Positions 62,849 through 64,000 of a stretch of 64,000 nt of DNA are shown here, piece after piece. A model generated the notes under the pieces. The model was not told the DNA's origin, searched no databases, and saw only the letters and a program-made list of their open reading frames with translations. A program made the translations under genes and the position numbers. Positions within the stretch are counted from its first letter, which is position 1. The number at the start of each line of letters is the position of its first letter. Source of the stretch: Diphasiastrum complanatum. Its lineage: Eukaryota; Streptophyta; Lycopodiopsida; Lycopodiales; Lycopodiaceae. The stretch covers positions 69,968,252 to 70,032,251 of the forward strand of contig CM055092.1 in assembly GCA_029204225.1 (NCBI GenBank). Direction: 5' to 3'.

Positions 62849-64000
62849 ATACACCGCTTGTTGGAGAATAAACAAAGATTTATTGCATTAATGAGTTTGC
62901 CCGTTCTTGAAAGCTGGTATTCCGTAGCATTTTGGCATGAAAATCAGCTACTTTCCTTCTCAGAAACTTGTGATTACTCCATTTACCGGAACAGATTATT
63001 GTCGATGTGGATCAATAAGCTGGTGCAAACATTTCCTACGGTTGTTCGTATAAATTTTTCAAGTGTATAGAACCGAAGAGACGATCAACGTCCGAGAATA
63101 TTAACTGTATATTCTAAAGAGTATGCATCATCGCTGTTCTTTTTGTAAGATCAGAAGCGATTAGCTAGAGTTTTACAAGCTCTAATTCCTAACAAAAACA
63201 GAAAAATAAACTCAACTTCACAATAAAAGTATGCATTACTACTGTTAACGTAGGGAATAAATATGAGATATGGGGTTTTGATTCAAGAAGGTGGTAGAAG
63301 ATAATACCTTACTTTGGCTAATTATGCTCCTTCCTATTATCAAACGAGAAGTTTGATTTGAATAGTTTAGTTTTAGTAGCAGTATATTTGTATTTCAGAT
63401 GGTTAATTATGGATCTTCCCAAAATTAGACTGAAAAAAGTAGTCAAAGACTAATTTTGTATACCTGCAGACTATGAAGATTACAGATTGCTGACTACGAA
63501 AATTACTAAATTCTGCTTGGCAGCAGGTTATTTATACTACTATTTGACCAGTTTGTAAGAATTCAAAACTTGAAGCATCAATTATTATGAGATATTGAAG
63601 TGAGCTTAGTATATTGCACCATTGGTGGCAATGAGCATGGTGGTTGCAGTGGGATCAAAGTTTGTATGTACTGCGGTACTACCAGATTTTTAATCCAAAA
63701 GAGCTTCTTTTCAAGCTTTATCGAGTCGTGGATGATGGACCCAGCAAAGATAGGACCACCATTTCTATTATTTCGTCAGTAACAATGTTAATAATATATA
63801 CTAATTTATGTATTGGAGAAGTGTCTTTCTAGTGACCTTTTTCTGGCTGGGAGATTCAGCTATTTTATTTACCAGCTAGCTAGGTCATCACTCTCTGCAG
63901 TAAATCAACTCACTTTTCTGTCAAAAAAAACTGTATCAACTATCAAAAAGATTGTATGGGCATGTAACTTTTTCATTTTATTTTTCTATGGATTATTGGG
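62849..64000. other. FLZ 3' UTR and flank, no further gene
   Basis: 62849-63230 is the likely 3' UTR. Beyond it the sequence is AT-rich with only short frames (63600-63782 and 63644-63832) lacking motifs. Confidence 0.5.

Overview
This window is nuclear DNA of a land plant. Two intact intron-containing plant genes sit near its ends, and about 45 kb of mostly decayed, nested transposable elements and very long microsatellites lie between and inside them. A fern or other early-diverging vascular plant is my best guess. The reasons are a Penelope-like element without a visible endonuclease, a transposon-derived DUF7869 fragment, an intron of nearly 10 kb and extreme (CT)n/(AG)n density. This is inference; no marker fixes the species.

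Layout. A selenium-binding protein (methanethiol oxidase family) gene occupies 515-12696 on +, with seven coding exons and 495 residues. Its third intron (1803-11406) is swollen by a tandem repeat, a foldback element, one hAT element nested inside another (4024-8268, with a broken DUF659-type transposase) and a retroelement zinc-knuckle remnant. From 12.7 to 19 kb there are a triplicated repeat, a three-unit tRNA-derived SINE tandem, a Copia gag interrupted by a palindromic satellite, and a CACTA-like transposase pseudogene. From 21.9 to 30.1 kb lie Copia and Gypsy pieces in both orientations.

The most unusual locus is 33318-35038 on the minus strand. A spliceable, otherwise open 446-codon gene encodes a beta-class (motif IV before motif I) N6-adenine/N4-cytosine-type DNA methyltransferase. 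It lies in frame behind the C-terminal half of a Ty3/Gypsy retropepsin, separated from it only by two stop codons, and it abuts a Gypsy LTR. Further on are a Copia RNase H with its 3' LTR (41590-42579), an unrecognised open ORF (42674-43300), and a nearly complete Penelope-like retroelement (44162-53942). That element has an RG-rich ORF1, a reverse transcriptase with a YIDD box, and 2.3-2.65 kb flanking direct repeats. From 54.4 to 58.7 kb there are more Copia and Gypsy parts, a DUF7869 fragment and a solo SINE. An FCS-like zinc finger (FLZ) gene, 61640-62848 on +, ends the window.

The two host genes show no functional link. The transposable elements are independent insertions; almost all coding remnants carry stops or frameshifts, and the methyltransferase and the 42.7-kb ORF are the exceptions. 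The apparent nesting order in the first gene is: host intron, then a short hAT-end element, then an autonomous hAT inside it.
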